The notes: generated by a model not told the origin, from the letters alone. A stretch of DNA of 8,298 nucleotides from Vulcanimicrobiota bacterium (GCA_030040695.1 JASHTE010000093.1:1-8298), one strand, 5' to 3'. Positions 1-7,164 are shown, counted from the stretch's first letter. Numbers and translations: made by a program.

Positions 1-5
1 GTGCG

Positions 6-1505
6 GTGAAACGCCTCGCGTGGATGTCGGCAGCGCTGACCTTCCTCTTTCATCTTGTTGCGAATCCGCACTACGGTTTCTTCCGCGACGAGCTCTACTT
101 CATCATCTGCGGACGCCACCCGGCGTGGGGATACGTCGATCAGCCGCCGCTCGTGCCGCTCATCGCCGCGGCCTCGCAAGTCTTCGGCATCTCGCTCGTC
201 GCGTTGCGCGCGACCGCCGCGCTCTTTGCGGCCGCCGGGGTCTTCGTCTCGTGCCGGCTCGTGCAGGAGTGGGGCGGCGGGCGCTTCGCGCAGATCCTCA
301 CCGCGATCGTCGTCGCGCTCACGCCCGTGCTCTGCGCGTTCGGAGAGAAAGTCGGGCCCGACATGGTGGGCCTGTGGCTTTGGCCGCTCACCGCGCTCTA
401 CGTCGCACGCATAATCAACGGTGCGAATCCACGTTGGTGGCTTGCCGCCGGTGCGGCGCTCGGCGCGGCGTGCGAGGCGAAGTACAGTGTTATCTTTTTC
501 GGGATCGCGCTCGTTGCCGGCATCGCTCTTGCACCTTCGCGCCGCATCTTGTTCACGCCGTGGTTTGTTGCCGGCATGGCGATGAGCGCCCTCATCGTGC
601 TGCCGAACTTCCTGTGGCAAGCGGCGCACGATTTCCCGATGTGGGAGTTGCTGCGCAATGCGCAGATCGAGGGCAAGAACGTCGTCCTCTCGCCCGGCGC
701 CTTCATAGTGCAAGAGCTGTTTATCACGAACATTCTGCTTGCGCCCATTTGGATCGTCGGGCTCATCGCGGCCTTCGTGAACGCGAAGCTGCGATGGGTC
801 GGCTGGACGTTCGTGCTCCTCATGGCGATGATGATCGCGCTGCACGGCAAGCACTACTATCCCGCCGATGTCTATCCGCTCGTCATCGCGAGCGGTGCGC
901 TCGCCATCGAAGGCTGGACCCGCACAGCGCGGTGGGCGCGCCCGCTCATCGCGACCGCAGCGTTTCTCTTCTCTCTCTGGACGCTGCCGATGGTCGAGCC
1001 GGCGCTTCCGGAGGCTCGCGTCGCCGCGTACCAAGTGTCGATGGCGCGTCTCCTTCACACGACGACGAAGAGCGAAAACTTGCGCCAGCCTCCGCTCGGC
1101 CAGGATTTCGCCGACATGCACGGCTGGCCGCAACTCGCGGCACTCGTTGCGCGCGTCTACTACTCGCTTCCACCGCAGGAGCGCGCACAGGCGGCGATCG
1201 TCACGAGCAACTACGGCGAGGCTGCGGCGATCGACTTCTTCGGAGAACGCTATCATCTGCCGCCCGCGCTCTCCGGGCACAACAACTACTGGCTCTGGGG
1301 CACACACGGATACAGCGGCAACATCGTCATCGACGTGCACGGGAACTGCGGTGCGCAGGAGCATCTCTTCCGCTCTTCCGAGCGCGTCGCAACGTTCCAG
1401 GCGCAGTGGGTGATGCCGTACGAAAATGATATGCCGATCATGCTCTGCCGCGGAATTCGCGAGCCGCTCCTCACGCTCTGGCCCAGCATACGCAACTACA
1501 TCTGA
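6..1505 (+). CDS. Polytopic membrane glycosyltransferase, GT39/PMT_2 (ArnT-like) family
   Basis: A 499-residue integral membrane protein that probably transfers a sugar from a polyprenyl-phosphate donor to an extracytoplasmic acceptor; donor and acceptor cannot be told from sequence. The first hydrophobic segment (about residues 5-20) leads into an outer loop with the acidic FRDELYF motif (26-32, D28/E29), then GYVDQPP (42-48), the usual GT-C active-site region of this family. Many hydrophobic segments follow (about 50-80, 97-111, 121-137, 161-177, 181-200, 231-258, 263-279, 312-328). A GKHYYP motif (281-286) is typical of the family, and a soluble C-terminal part (about 340-499) closes the protein. 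The GTG start at 6 forms GTGA with a TGA at 7-9, so the gene may be coupled to an upstream gene outside the window. A start further upstream cannot be excluded because the frame is open to the window edge. No convincing terminator follows it. Confidence 0.85.
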   Translation: MKRLAWMSAALTFLFHLVANPHYGFFRDELYFIICGRHPAWGYVDQPPLVPLIAAASQVFGISLVALRATAALFAAAGVFVSCRLVQEWGGGRFAQILTAIVVALTPVLCAFGEKVGPDMVGLWLWPLTALYVARIINGANPRWWLAAGAALGAACEAKYSVIFFGIALVAGIALAPSRRILFTPWFVAGMAMSALIVLPNFLWQAAHDFPMWELLRNAQIEGKNVVLSPGAFIVQELFITNILLAPIWIVGLIAAFVNAKLRWVGWTFVLLMAMMIALHGKHYYPADVYPLVIASGALAIEGWTRTARWARPLIATAAFLFSLWTLPMVEPALPEARVAAYQVSMARLLHTTTKSENLRQPPLGQDFADMHGWPQLAALVARVYYSLPPQERAQAAIVTSNYGEAAAIDFFGERYHLPPALSGHNNYWLWGTHGYSGNIVIDVHGNCGAQEHLFRSSERVATFQAQWVMPYENDMPIMLCRGIREPLLTLWPSIRNYI

Positions 1506-1547
1506 GCGAGCGGCGCCGGCCGCGCCTCCTCGACCCGAAAACAGCGT

Positions 1548-1576
1548 TTGACAACGCGGCCATTTCAGGGTATAAA
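1548..1576 (+). promoter_or_regulatory. Sigma-70-type promoter of the aceA-aceB operon
   Basis: TTGACA at 1548-1553 and TATAAA at 1571-1576 are separated by 17 bases: a perfect -35 box, a -10 box with one mismatch, and the ideal spacer. The -10 box sits in an AT-rich patch of an otherwise GC-rich spacer. Transcription should begin near 1583, leaving a leader of about 90 nt before aceA. So strong a core promoter suggests control by a repressor or by the leader rather than by an activator; that part is inference. Confidence 0.85.
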
Positions 1577-1582
1577 GCGTGG

Positions 1583-1673
1583 AACCATAAGCAGTCCATT
1601 GGAGCGATCCAGGCCATCCAATCTACTAGTCCAATGAGGCGCTGCGGACGATCCGCTTTGAGAGGAGCACACC
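1583..1673 (+). promoter_or_regulatory. aceA 5' leader with competing hairpins and a direct repeat
   Basis: This untranslated stretch contains a CATTGGA segment (1597-1603) with three possible partners downstream. TGGA can close on TCCA (1608-1611) across a GCGA tetraloop. ATTGGA can pair with TCCAAT (1617-1622). The whole CATTGGA can pair with TCCAATG (1630-1636). The same region reads as a near direct repeat, AGTCCATTG (1593-1601) and AGTCCAATG (1628-1636), 35 bases apart, which could instead be a pair of operator half-sites. A further hairpin, GCGGA/TCCGC (1644-1648 with 1652-1656), lies just before the ribosome binding site AGAGGAG (1661-1667). No U-tract follows any stem, so attenuation is not indicated. 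Function is inferred only. Confidence 0.35.
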
Positions 1674-2927
1674 GTGCAGACCAGTCCTGGCCGTTGGGAC
1701 GGCATCGAACGACCCTACTCCGCTCGCGACGTCGAGCGCGTTCGTGGCAGCGTGCGCGTCGAGCATACGCTCGCGCGGCTCGGCGCTGAACGCCTCTGGC
1801 GACAACTCCACGAAAGTGGGCCCGTTTCCGCGCTCGGCACGATCTCCGGCGGGCAGGCGGTGCAAGCCGCAAAGGCTGGGCTCCAAGCAATCTACTGCAG
1901 CGGTTGGCAGGTCGCGGCCGATGCAAATCTTGCGGGCCACGTCTACCCCGATCAAAGCCTCTATCCGGTAAACAGCGCCCCGGCGCTCGTCGAGCGGATC
2001 AACAACGCGTTCATGCGCCTCGACCAGGTCGAGTCACTTGAGGACAACGGCGGCACGCGCTGGTATCTGCCGATCGTCGCCGACGCGGAAGCGGGCTTCG
2101 GCGGCGCGCTCAACATCTTCGAGCTCACGAAAGCATTTGTCGCGGCCGGCACAGCAGGAATTCACCTCGAAGACCAGCTCTCGTCGGAGAAGAAGTGCGG
2201 CCACCTCGGCGGGAAAGTGCTGATCCCGACACAACAGGCGGTGCGGCACCTCGTCGCGGCGCGGCTCGCCGCAGACGTCCTCGACGTGCCGACGATCATC
2301 GTTGCGCGCACCGACGCAAACGGCGCGCACCTCATGACGAGCGATGTCGATCCGCGCGATCGTGAATTCTTCACCGGTGAACGGACTCCCGAGGGATTCT
2401 TCCGCATGCACGGCGGTCTCGACGCCGCGATCGCGCGCGGCCTCGCTTACGCTCCGTACGCCGATATGCTCTGGGTCGAAACTTCGGAGCCCGATATCGG
2501 CGAGGCTGCACGTTTTGCCGCGGAGATTCACGAGCGGTTTCCCGGAAAACTCCTTGCCTATAACTGCTCGCCGTCGTTCAACTGGAAGCGCAAGCTCGAT
2601 GGCGAGGCCATCGCCTCGTTCTGCGATCAGTTGAACGGAATGGGTTATAAGTTCCAGTTCATCACGCTCGCCGGATTCCATAGTCTCAATCACGGCTTCT
2701 TCGAGCTGGCATGCGACTTTCGCGAGCGTGGTATGACCGCATATGCGGAGTTCCAGCAGCGCGAGTTCGCGGCGGAGGAGCGCGGCTACACCGCAACGCG
2801 GCACCAGCGCGAAGTCGGTACAGGCTACTTCGACGAGGTCGCGCGCATCGTCAGCGAGGGGCAGGCCTCGACGATCGCGCTCGACGGCTCGACGGAGCGC
2901 GCACAGTTCGACGGTGCCGTTGCATGA
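1674..2927 (+). CDS. aceA: Isocitrate lyase
   Basis: Cytoplasmic enzyme that cleaves isocitrate to glyoxylate and succinate, the first step of the glyoxylate bypass. The 417-residue product is close to the usual bacterial length (E. coli 434). The catalytic signature KKCGH is at 173-177 with active-site Cys175. The metal and substrate region [14 protein letters not shown] is at 131-144 (D137). Other family blocks are [10 protein letters not shown] (74-83), NCSPSFNW (297-304) and TLAGFHSLN (331-339), and the tail has the GSTE block of full-length enzymes. All catalytic blocks are present, so it should be active and not a methylisocitrate lyase. The GTG start is chosen because AGAGGAG (1661-1667) lies six bases upstream. 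Its stop codon overlaps the aceB start as ATGA, so the two are cotranscribed and translationally coupled. Confidence 0.96.
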   Translation: MQTSPGRWDGIERPYSARDVERVRGSVRVEHTLARLGAERLWRQLHESGPVSALGTISGGQAVQAAKAGLQAIYCSGWQVAADANLAGHVYPDQSLYPVNSAPALVERINNAFMRLDQVESLEDNGGTRWYLPIVADAEAGFGGALNIFELTKAFVAAGTAGIHLEDQLSSEKKCGHLGGKVLIPTQQAVRHLVAARLAADVLDVPTIIVARTDANGAHLMTSDVDPRDREFFTGERTPEGFFRMHGGLDAAIARGLAYAPYADMLWVETSEPDIGEAARFAAEIHERFPGKLLAYNCSPSFNWKRKLDGEAIASFCDQLNGMGYKFQFITLAGFHSLNHGFFELACDFRERGMTAYAEFQQREFAAEERGYTATRHQREVGTGYFDEVARIVSEGQASTIALDGSTERAQFDGAVA

Positions 2928-4348
2928 ACGCCGTTGCCGAGCGCGCCGTCGCTCGGGGATTTCTCGATTTCTACGCGCCGCTCCATGAGCGTTTCGTGCC
3001 TGAGCAGCGACGCCTCGCTCAGGCGCGGCGACGGTGCCTGGCGCGTGCACGCGCAGGGAGCTTGCCGACGTACCTTCCTCCGTCGGAGGCGACGAAGACC
3101 GATTGGAGGATCGAGCTTCCCAGCTGGTGCCGCGATCAGCGCAATCAGATGACCGGACCCGCCGACGATGCCGATCTCGTCAGGAAACTCCTCGACTCGG
3201 GCGCGCCCGGCGTCATGCTCGACCTCGAAGATTCGATCGTCAACGAGTGGGAGCACGTCATGCGCGGTCACGAGAATATTCTCGCCGCGCTCTATCGCGC
3301 GCCGAGGCGGGGCACGGTTCTCTGGAGCCGCGTCCGCGGTCTGCACCTCGATCAAGAAGGCGTCGTGCCGGAGACGACGAGCGCCGCACTCTTCGATCTC
3401 GCCTATCTCGTCTATCGGGTCGAATACGAACGGCTGCACCATCCGCTGTGCATCTACATTCCAAAGTCGGAGTCGGCGGAGGAAGGCGTCTGGTGGAAGC
3501 ACGTGTTCGACGCCGTGATCGAAGCGAAGCGCTGGCCGCGGAGTGCGATCAAAGCGATGGCACTCGTCGAATCCCATCCGCTCGCTTACGAGGTCGAAGA
3601 GTTTCTCCACGCGCTGCGCGAGTACGCGGTCGGTCTCAATCTCGGACGCTGGGACTACATGGCGAGCCTCATCGATTTCAACTTCGAGGATCCGCAGTGG
3701 CTGCTGCCCGATCGCAACACGATTCCGACCGACGTGCCGTTTTTCCAACACCTCCGCCAGCTCTTGCCGGAGATCTGCCACAAACACGGAGCCCTCGCAA
3801 TCGGCGGTATGACCGCGCTCTATCCGAGCCGCACCGATAGCGCGCTCAACGCGCGCGCACTCGAGACCCTCGAGCGTGACAAGCGCAACGAAGCGCAGTG
3901 CCTCATGGACGGAGCGTGGACCGGTCACCCGGATCAGAACGCGATCGCAGTTGCGCAATTCCCCGAGCCGAACCAACTAGAGAGATCTCCGCATCTCGAC
4001 GATCTCCATCCCGATCTTCGTCCAGCGCCGGTCGGCGTCGGAGCAACGACGCTCGACGGCACGCGCACCGCGGTGCGCACGGTCATCCGCTATCGCAACG
4101 GCGTGCTCGAAGGGCGCGGTGCGAGCTTGCTTGACGGATATATGGAGGATCTGGCGACCGATCGCATCTACCGCTTGATGATCGCGCAGCGCATGCGACA
4201 TCCGTGTCCGGCGACACCGGCGTCGCTCTCCGCGCTCTTCGACGAAGAGTTGGAGCGAATACTCTCTGAGCTGCCCAGCGGGAGCGATGACTCAGTGCGG
4301 GAACGCTATCGCGAGGCGCGCTTCGTTGCCGAACAACTCACGAGATGA
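2924..4348 (+). CDS. aceB: Malate synthase A, short divergent form
   Basis: Condenses glyoxylate with acetyl-CoA to malate, the second glyoxylate-shunt step. The frame is open further upstream, but the ATG at 2924 overlapping the aceA stop is the sensible start and gives 474 residues, against about 530 for E. coli AceB. Conserved blocks: [14 protein letters not shown] (70-83), GVMLDLEDS (96-104), RVRGLHL (136-142, R138 as the catalytic Arg), IPKSES (179-184), Mg ligands E216 and D244 at the same 28-residue spacing as in E. coli, GLNLGRWDY (237-245), GGMTALYPS (294-302) and MDGAWTGHP (328-336, D329 as proton donor). The signature departs from the classical pattern: the His before GLN is Tyr234 and the Phe after DY is Ala247. 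The shortening is mainly at the N-terminus and in insertions. The 3' end overlaps tag on the other strand by 43 bp. Confidence 0.93.
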   Translation: MNAVAERAVARGFLDFYAPLHERFVPEQRRLAQARRRCLARARAGSLPTYLPPSEATKTDWRIELPSWCRDQRNQMTGPADDADLVRKLLDSGAPGVMLDLEDSIVNEWEHVMRGHENILAALYRAPRRGTVLWSRVRGLHLDQEGVVPETTSAALFDLAYLVYRVEYERLHHPLCIYIPKSESAEEGVWWKHVFDAVIEAKRWPRSAIKAMALVESHPLAYEVEEFLHALREYAVGLNLGRWDYMASLIDFNFEDPQWLLPDRNTIPTDVPFFQHLRQLLPEICHKHGALAIGGMTALYPSRTDSALNARALETLERDKRNEAQCLMDGAWTGHPDQNAIAVAQFPEPNQLERSPHLDDLHPDLRPAPVGVGATTLDGTRTAVRTVIRYRNGVLEGRGASLLDGYMEDLATDRIYRLMIAQRMRHPCPATPASLSALFDEELERILSELPSGSDDSVRERYREARFVAEQLTR

Positions 4349-4869
4349 TCGTCGACGATGCCGACCGCCTGCATGAACGCATAGCAGATCGTCGGGCCGA
4401 CGAAACGAAAACCGCGCGCGCGTAAATCCTTGCTCAGCGCCTCGGCTTGCGCGGACGTTGCGGGAATCTGCGCGTGCGTACGCGGTCGCTTCTTCTCCCG
4501 CGGAGCGAACTGCCGAAGGTAGCGGTCGAAAGAGCCGAACTCACGCTGCACCCTCAAGAAAGCGCGCGCGTTGCTCACGGCTGATTCCACCTTTGCTCGA
4601 TTTCTGACGATCCCGGGATCGCGTAGCATGCGCTCGATGCGCGCCGGCGTGAAGCGCGCGACGCGCGCGGGATCGAAGCCGTCGAAGAGCGCTCGGTATC
4701 GCTCGCGCTTGTGGAGGATCGTCGCCCAGCTCAAACCCGCCTGCGCACCCTCGAGCACGAGAAACTCGAAGAGAGCGCGGTCGTCGTGGTGCGGTCGCCC
4801 CCATTCGTTGTCGTGATAGGCGACCATCTCCGGCGTGTTCGCCCATGGGCAGCGCTTCTTCTCAGGCAT
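4306..4869 (-). CDS. tag: DNA-3-methyladenine glycosylase I
   Basis: Base-excision repair enzyme that removes 3-methyladenine from alkylated DNA. The ATG at 4869 gives 187 residues, the same length as E. coli Tag; a start at 4890 would add seven residues before the conserved beginning. The zinc ligands are all present: Cys7, His19 (in YHDNEWG), His175 and Cys179 (DDHLVSC). The base-binding region LEGAQAGLSW (39-48) contains E40 and W48, and GFRFVGPTICYAFMQA is the family's C-terminal block. Its start overlaps the stop of the upstream hydrolase by 8 nt (4862-4869) with no clear Shine-Dalgarno, so translation is probably coupled. The last 43 bases, encoding roughly the variable tail after the final zinc ligand, overlap the end of aceB tail to tail. 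A link between the hydrolase and repair is not implied. Confidence 0.95.
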   Translation of the reverse strand: MPEKKRCPWANTPEMVAYHDNEWGRPHHDDRALFEFLVLEGAQAGLSWATILHKRERYRALFDGFDPARVARFTPARIERMLRDPGIVRNRAKVESAVSNARAFLRVQREFGSFDRYLRQFAPREKKRPRTHAQIPATSAQAEALSKDLRARGFRFVGPTICYAFMQAVGIVDDHLVSCSATKRASR

Positions 4870-5716
4870 CGTGCCGCGGGTCGATTGCATCGAGAATCAA
4901 CGGAAAGACGCGCGTGGCAAGGTCGACTCTGCGCTCGGGCTCGATCACGTCGTGAGAGGGCGGCATGGCGCGCAGTACGATCTCGTCGACCTGCGCGCCC
5001 GCGCGGCGCCACGTTGAAAGCAGCCCACGCGTTGCTGCATTGCTCACCGACGCCTCGCCGGCATTGAAGACGACCACCACCTCGCGTGCCTTCGGCGGTG
5101 CGCTCGCTGCGTCATCTACGATCTCACGCGAGAGCCGGTAGAGCCGCGCGAGCGCGTGCGTCGGGTACCGCGGGTATCCGTGCTCCGGCATCTGGCGCTC
5201 GCGTCGCACCGGATCCCACCAGAGGAAGCGATTCGGCAGGCGAAGCAGCGCCGCGCAGATCGTTCCCATGAGCGGCGGCGGCACGATGGCGGCACCGAAG
5301 AACGGTGCGATGGCAACGGCGCGGTCGAACTGCGCGCGCTGTGCGAGCCAGAGTGCGAGGGTTCCGCCGGCCGAGAATCCTGCGACGGTGACGTGCTCGC
5401 CGAGCGTGCGCGCCGCGTTGAGACTCTCCGACGCAAACGTGCGCAGTCGTGCCTCGGTGACGCCGGCGAGCGCCTCGGTGAGGCGATCACGATGGCCGTG
5501 GCGCGGAAGACGCGGCGCGAGCACGTTGTACCCACGTTCGAAAAGCGCCTGCGCGTAGCGCCGAAACTGCTTCGGCGTCGAAGTGAGCCCGTGGAAGAGC
5601 AGCACCGCGCGTTCCTGCGTTCGACCATGCGAGAGAAGGATCGTGCGCCCCGCCTCGGAGACGTGGTCGCCGTCGCGTTCGAGCAGGCTCGCGAGCGACC
5701 CGAAGCGGGGAATCAT
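4862..5716 (-). CDS. Alpha/beta-hydrolase fold protein (serine hydrolase)
   Basis: A soluble 284-residue protein with the alpha/beta hydrolase pattern. The oxyanion segment LLFHGLTSTP is at 39-48, the nucleophile elbow GFSAGG at 113-118 (Ser115), and the likely catalytic His255 is in PSHDV. The third catalytic residue is expected near NAGEASVSN (218-226). There the usual Asp position appears to hold Glu221, so the acid may be Glu or may lie elsewhere. There is no signal peptide and no lid or domain that names a substrate; esterase or lipase-like activity is as far as the sequence goes. The ATG at 5716 has no Shine-Dalgarno and lies 12 bases after a TATGAT box on the minus strand, so the mRNA leader would be very short. 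It is the first gene of a unit with tag and is divergent from rocD. Confidence 0.85.
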   Translation of the reverse strand: MIPRFGSLASLLERDGDHVSEAGRTILLSHGRTQERAVLLFHGLTSTPKQFRRYAQALFERGYNVLAPRLPRHGHRDRLTEALAGVTEARLRTFASESLNAARTLGEHVTVAGFSAGGTLALWLAQRAQFDRAVAIAPFFGAAIVPPPLMGTICAALLRLPNRFLWWDPVRRERQMPEHGYPRYPTHALARLYRLSREIVDDAASAPPKAREVVVVFNAGEASVSNAATRGLLSTWRRAGAQVDEIVLRAMPPSHDVIEPERRVDLATRVFPLILDAIDPRHDA

Positions 5717-5724
5717 AGAAGAGA

Positions 5725-5736
5725 TGGTATCATATA
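5725..5736. promoter_or_regulatory. Symmetric divergent promoter between the hydrolase and rocD
   Basis: An AT-rich patch in GC-rich surroundings holds TATCATA (5728-5734), a TATNATA symmetric element. Read on the plus strand it gives the -10 box TATCAT (5728-5733) preceded by TGG, an extended -10. Read on the minus strand it gives TATGAT (5734-5729). The plus-strand start of transcription would fall at or just before the rocD ATG at 5742, making a leaderless mRNA. The minus-strand one would fall about six bases before the hydrolase ATG at 5716. No good -35 box is visible on either strand. Symmetric -10 elements that fire in both directions are known in bacteria; use here is inferred. Confidence 0.6.
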
Positions 5737-5741
5737 GCCGG

Positions 5742-6956
5742 ATGCACGACCGTTCCGACGAGTTGATCGCACTCGAACGCGAGTACGGTGCACATAACTA
5801 TGCACCGCTCGGGATCGTTATCTCGCGCGCCGAAGGCGTCTGGCTCTGGGACGTCGAGGGGCGGCGCTATCTCGATTGCGTTAGCGCGTACTCCGCGCTG
5901 AGTCACGGGCACGCCCACCCGCGCATCCGCGCGGCGCTCGTCGATCAGTCGCAGCGTCTCTCGCTCACATCGCGCGCGATGTATAACGATCAGCTACCGC
6001 TGTTCCTCGAGCGCCTCACGTCGCTCACAGGCTACGACGCCGCGCTCCCGATGAACAGCGGCGTCGAGGCGGTGGAGAGCGCAATGAAGCTCGCGCGCCG
6101 CTGGGGATACGAGGTCAAAGGCGTTCCGGCGAACGCTGCGGAGATCGTCGTCTTCGCGAACAACTTTCACGGCCGTACGATCGCCGCGATCTCCGCGAGC
6201 TCGACGGCACAGTATCGCAAAGACTTCGGCCCCCTTCTTCCCGGATTCACGTCCGTGCCGTTCGGCGACGTTGCGGCGCTCGAACGAGCGATCACGCCGC
6301 TGACCTGCGCGGTGCTCATCGAGCCCATTCAGGGCGAAGGCGGTGTCATCGTACCGCCGGATGGCTATCTCTCGGCGGCCTTCTCGCTCTGCCGCGAGCG
6401 CAACGTACTCTTCATCGCCGACGAAGTACAGACGGGGCTCGGAAGAACGGGTGATCTGTTCGCCTGCGATCACGAGCACGTCCGCCCCGACGTTCTCGTC
6501 GTGGGGAAGGCGCTCGGCGGCGGATACTATCCGGTCTCCGCGATTCTCGCAAGTCGCAAGCTCATGGAGCTCTTCCAACCCGGCGACCACGGCAGCACGT
6601 TCGGCGGCAACCCGCTCGCCGCTGCGATCGCCCGCACCGCGCTCGACGTCCTCGTCGACGATAGGTTACCCGAGCGAGCGCGTCGCGCCGGCGAGCGACT
6701 GTTCGTGTCGCTCCGCAGCATTGCATCACGCCATGTGAAGGAGATCCGGGGGCGTGGCCTTCTCATCGGTATCGAGCTCGGCGTGCCTGCGCGCGCTCTC
6801 TCGGAAGCGTTGCTTGCCCGTGGGATCGTCGCGAAAGACACGCACGAGAACGTGCTACGCATCGCCCCGCCCCTCGTCATTGAGGATGCGCAGCTCCAGA
6901 CCATCGCCGACGGCGTGCGCGACGCGCTCCACGAACTCGAAACCGTAGCCGATTGA
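5742..6956 (+). CDS. rocD: Ornithine aminotransferase (ornithine-oxo-acid transaminase)
   Basis: PLP enzyme of class III aminotransferases that converts ornithine and 2-oxoglutarate to glutamate-5-semialdehyde and glutamate, linking arginine/ornithine and proline metabolism. The 404-residue length matches bacterial RocD (about 400). The N-terminal block EYGAHNYAPL (14-23) and LDCVSAYSALSHGH (44-57) are specific to ornithine aminotransferase rather than acetylornithine aminotransferase. NSGVEA (105-110), NNFHGRT (140-146, R145 for the substrate carboxylate), EPIQGEGG (194-201), DEVQTGLGRTG (227-237) and the PLP lysine K256 in VVGKALGGG are all intact. An in-frame ATG at 5724 would add six residues. 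I prefer 5742 because the -10 box lies between the two ATGs and 5724 has a purine run with no spacing. The infC promoter overlaps its stop codon. Confidence 0.93.
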   Translation: MHDRSDELIALEREYGAHNYAPLGIVISRAEGVWLWDVEGRRYLDCVSAYSALSHGHAHPRIRAALVDQSQRLSLTSRAMYNDQLPLFLERLTSLTGYDAALPMNSGVEAVESAMKLARRWGYEVKGVPANAAEIVVFANNFHGRTIAAISASSTAQYRKDFGPLLPGFTSVPFGDVAALERAITPLTCAVLIEPIQGEGGVIVPPDGYLSAAFSLCRERNVLFIADEVQTGLGRTGDLFACDHEHVRPDVLVVGKALGGGYYPVSAILASRKLMELFQPGDHGSTFGGNPLAAAIARTALDVLVDDRLPERARRAGERLFVSLRSIASRHVKEIRGRGLLIGIELGVPARALSEALLARGIVAKDTHENVLRIAPPLVIEDAQLQTIADGVRDALHELETVAD

Positions 6957-6982
6957 CACCCCTTCAGCGGCCCTGGTATAGT
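6953..6982 (+). promoter_or_regulatory. Sigma-70-type promoter of the infC-rpmI-rplT operon
   Basis: TTGACA (6953-6958) and TATAGT (6977-6982) are 18 bases apart, and TGG directly before the -10 box makes it an extended -10. The -35 box overlaps the TGA stop of rocD (6954-6956), so the operon has its own promoter with no spare sequence. Transcription should start at about A6988 or G6989, giving a leader of about 177 nt before the IF3 start. It is one of the two strongest-looking promoters in the window, as expected for translation genes. Confidence 0.88.
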
Positions 6983-6988
6983 TTCGGA

Positions 6989-6999
6989 GCCGAAGCAGC
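6989..6999 (+). promoter_or_regulatory. Antiterminator strand at the 5' end of the infC transcript
   Basis: GCCGAAGCA (6989-6997) is the exact reverse complement of TGCTTCGGC (7097-7105). The pairing continues with a G-U pair (6998/7096) and a C-G pair (6999/7095), making 11 contiguous pairs. After one mismatch, 7001-7002 pair with 7092-7093. The target covers most of the terminator's 5' arm, its UUCG loop and two bases of the 3' arm, so the two structures cannot coexist. The segment begins at the predicted first or second nucleotide of the mRNA. Confidence 0.65.
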
Positions 7000-7089
7000 G
7001 CCCCAAGCGCGAAGCGTTTTGGGGTCGTTCACCGGATGCCCGCGGGCGATCCGGTTACACTGGGAGGGGCCGACGGCAGGCTCCGCACG

Positions 7090-7120
7090 GTGGGGTTGCT
7101 TCGGCAACGCCACTTTTCTT
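7090..7120 (+). terminator. Intrinsic terminator (attenuator) upstream of infC
   Basis: A ten-pair-long stem with a single G/G mismatch (7090-7099 with 7104-7113) is closed by C(UUCG)G, an exceptionally stable tetraloop, and is followed at once by TTTTCTT (7114-7120). It lies between the promoter and the infC ribosome binding site, so it can only act as a regulated attenuator of the infC-rpmI-rplT operon, not as the terminator of rocD alone. Confidence 0.8.
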
Positions 7121-7164
7121 CACTAAGGGGGGAACGAGGTCGCCATTCTCACGGGAGTAACGCC

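Larger units (their letters stand above)
6988..7164 (+). promoter_or_regulatory. Structured infC leader, probable L20-type autoregulatory RNA
   Basis: The leader folds into an ordered set of elements. Hairpin A (7001-7024) has CCCCAA/TTGGGG outside and CGC-GAA-GCG inside. Hairpin B (7031-7055) has ACCGGAT/ATCCGGT with an inner GCC/GGC and one bulged G. A weaker element D (7062-7084) has GGAG/CTCC around GCC/GGC. The terminator stem is at 7090-7113. Segment 6989-6999 can pair with 7095-7105, enclosing A, B and D as a multi-branch junction and excluding the terminator. In Bacillus subtilis, L20 binds the infC leader and controls readthrough; the gene order and logic match, but I cannot confirm the L20 site from sequence. 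An ATG at 7036 lies inside hairpin B and reads in frame into infC, without a ribosome binding site, so it is not taken as the start. Confidence 0.7.

Noticed and set aside
1510..1523. GCGGC/GCCGC hairpin after the glycosyltransferase as a terminator
   Set aside because: The stem is only five pairs and no T-run follows, so it does not qualify as an intrinsic terminator.
2825..3976. Long minus-strand open frame (383 codons) antisense to aceB
   Set aside because: It is a typical GC-rich shadow frame: no recognisable domain, and it lies under a strongly supported gene. The same applies to the 338-codon frame at 2034-3050 and the 469-codon plus frame at 20-1429.
4870..4890. ATG 4890 as the tag start
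   Set aside because: It adds seven residues before the conserved Tag N-terminus. ATG 4869 gives the family length of 187 and the natural overlap with the hydrolase stop.
5724..5741. ATG 5724 as the rocD start
   Set aside because: The predicted -10 box lies downstream of this ATG and the purine run before it has no spacing. It remains possible if transcription starts further upstream.
7001..7024. CCCCAA/TTGGGG hairpin as the terminator of rocD
   Set aside because: The T residues are inside the stem and no U-tract follows; it lies downstream of the infC promoter and fits better as leader hairpin A.
7036..7164. Possible 43-residue N-terminal extension of IF3 from ATG 7036
   Set aside because: The ATG lies inside hairpin B, has no well-placed ribosome binding site, and the extra residues are encoded by the terminator and leader and resemble no IF3 N-terminus.
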